Of a DNA stretch of 64,000 nucleotides, positions 63,695 to 64,000 are shown in pieces. Positions within the stretch are counted from its first letter, which is position 1, and each line of letters starts with the position of its first letter. A program made the position numbers and the translations under genes. Source of the DNA: CAVSRC01 sp963785065. GTDB taxonomy: Bacteria > Pseudomonadota > Alphaproteobacteria > Rhizobiales > Kaistiaceae. Below the pieces are notes generated by a model. It worked only from the letters and a program-made list of their open reading frames with translations, did no database searches and was not told the DNA's origin. The stretch is from positions 248,001 to 312,000 of the forward strand of contig CAWATX010000004.1 of the NCBI GenBank assembly GCA_963785065.1, written 5' to 3'.

Positions 63695-64000
63695 TCAACT
63701 CTTCTTCTGCGCGTCGGAGCGGCGCGAGAAATCGGTATCGCCGCCTGTAGCCAGAATCTTCGCCTGGCCGATCCAGTCCTCGCGCTCGATGCGGCCCTTG
63801 AACTTCAGGTCGCCGTCCATCCACGCGATCTCAGCCGCGCTCCAGCCGGCGATCTGGTCATAGTGGTAGATGCCGCGCTGATTGAGCATGCCCTCGATCT
63901 TGGGGCCGACGCCGGAGATGCGCTTGAGATCGTCCGCCTTGCCCTCGCGTGGCCCTTCCAGCCCTTTCGGCTGTTCGGGCACAGCCGCAGGGGCTTCGGG
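63695..64000 (-). CDS. nuoE: NADH-quinone oxidoreductase subunit E, C-terminal part (cut by window end)
   Basis: The visible 101 residues are not the thioredoxin-like 2Fe-2S core but a C-terminal extension: a Pro/Ala-rich linker (EAPAAVPEQPKGLEGPREG) and a helix-hairpin-helix-like module (DDLKRISGVGPKIEGMLNQR, then IYHYDQIAGWSAAEIAWMD). This tail is common in NuoE of Hyphomicrobiales. Gene identity follows from the tail and from its place four bases before nuoF. The frame is open to the edge, so the 5' part lies outside. Confidence 0.85.
   Translation of the reverse strand, partial: PEAPAAVPEQPKGLEGPREGKADDLKRISGVGPKIEGMLNQRGIYHYDQIAGWSAAEIAWMDGDLKFKGRIEREDWIGQAKILATGGDTDFSRRSDAQKKS

Overview
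The window looks like chromosomal DNA of an alphaproteobacterium, most likely of the order Hyphomicrobiales (Rhizobiales). Evidence: high GC; the gene order nuoE-N, birA, ribonuclease J, methylmalonyl-CoA epimerase, DUF1467, proS, lolC, lolD; the block coaD, two cyclophilins, queA, tgt; a short ProRS without an editing insertion; a NuoE with a helix-hairpin-helix tail; and alphaproteobacterial-type LexA boxes (GTTC-N7-GTTC). The genus cannot be fixed from the sequence alone.

Layout. 1-9,360 is an accessory sugar-catabolic cassette. A LacI-type repressor (minus) faces a plus-strand operon of a TIM-barrel gene with one frameshift, a CUT1-type sugar-binding protein, a second TIM-barrel isomerase, two permeases, an SDR, a Gfo/Idh/MocA dehydrogenase and a two-domain VOC protein. 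Two near-identical LacI-type operators lie before the operon and before the binding-protein gene. No CUT1 ATPase is present, and decayed pieces of unrelated ABC ATPases lie at both edges. 9,634-17,127 is core: tRNA-Lys, an AsnC-like domain protein, DUF4864, a GAF-GGDEF cyclase, and minus-strand tgt, queA, cyclophilins and coaD. 17,345-27,145 is variable: small secreted proteins, a glutathione peroxidase/OhrR pair, two aldo/keto reductases, a LysR regulator, an adenylate cyclase-TPR protein, an EmrB-type exporter and a membrane diguanylate cyclase.

27,391-40,158 holds gyrA, a lower-GC DUF2971 gene, a solitary ABC-type ATPase, an NmrA-like reductase, two cold-shock genes that share a structured leader and flank a formamidase-like gene, a GT25 enzyme, a DUF2157/GDYXXLXY membrane pair, marC and ssb with a LexA box. 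40,345-40,909 holds two uncharacterised small genes facing each other, each behind a perfect FNR/FixK-type box. 40,949-44,637 encodes NHEJ (LigD and Ku, with a LexA-like box upstream of ku).

44,806-64,000 is one long minus-strand block: lolD-lolC-proS, then (after a likely plus-strand non-coding RNA with a strong terminator at about 48,425-48,638) DUF1467, epimerase, rnj, birA and nuoN to nuoE, cut off at the window end. Two extra genes sit inside the nuo operon: a secreted unknown protein between nuoI and nuoJ, and a DUF3291 protein between nuoF and nuoG.

The best candidates for undescribed biology are the FNR/FixK-boxed small gene pair, the shared csp leader RNA, the proS-DUF1467 intergenic RNA, the secreted protein inside the nuo operon, and the LacI-controlled catabolic cassette. 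All assignments are by eye from sequence; no database search was run.
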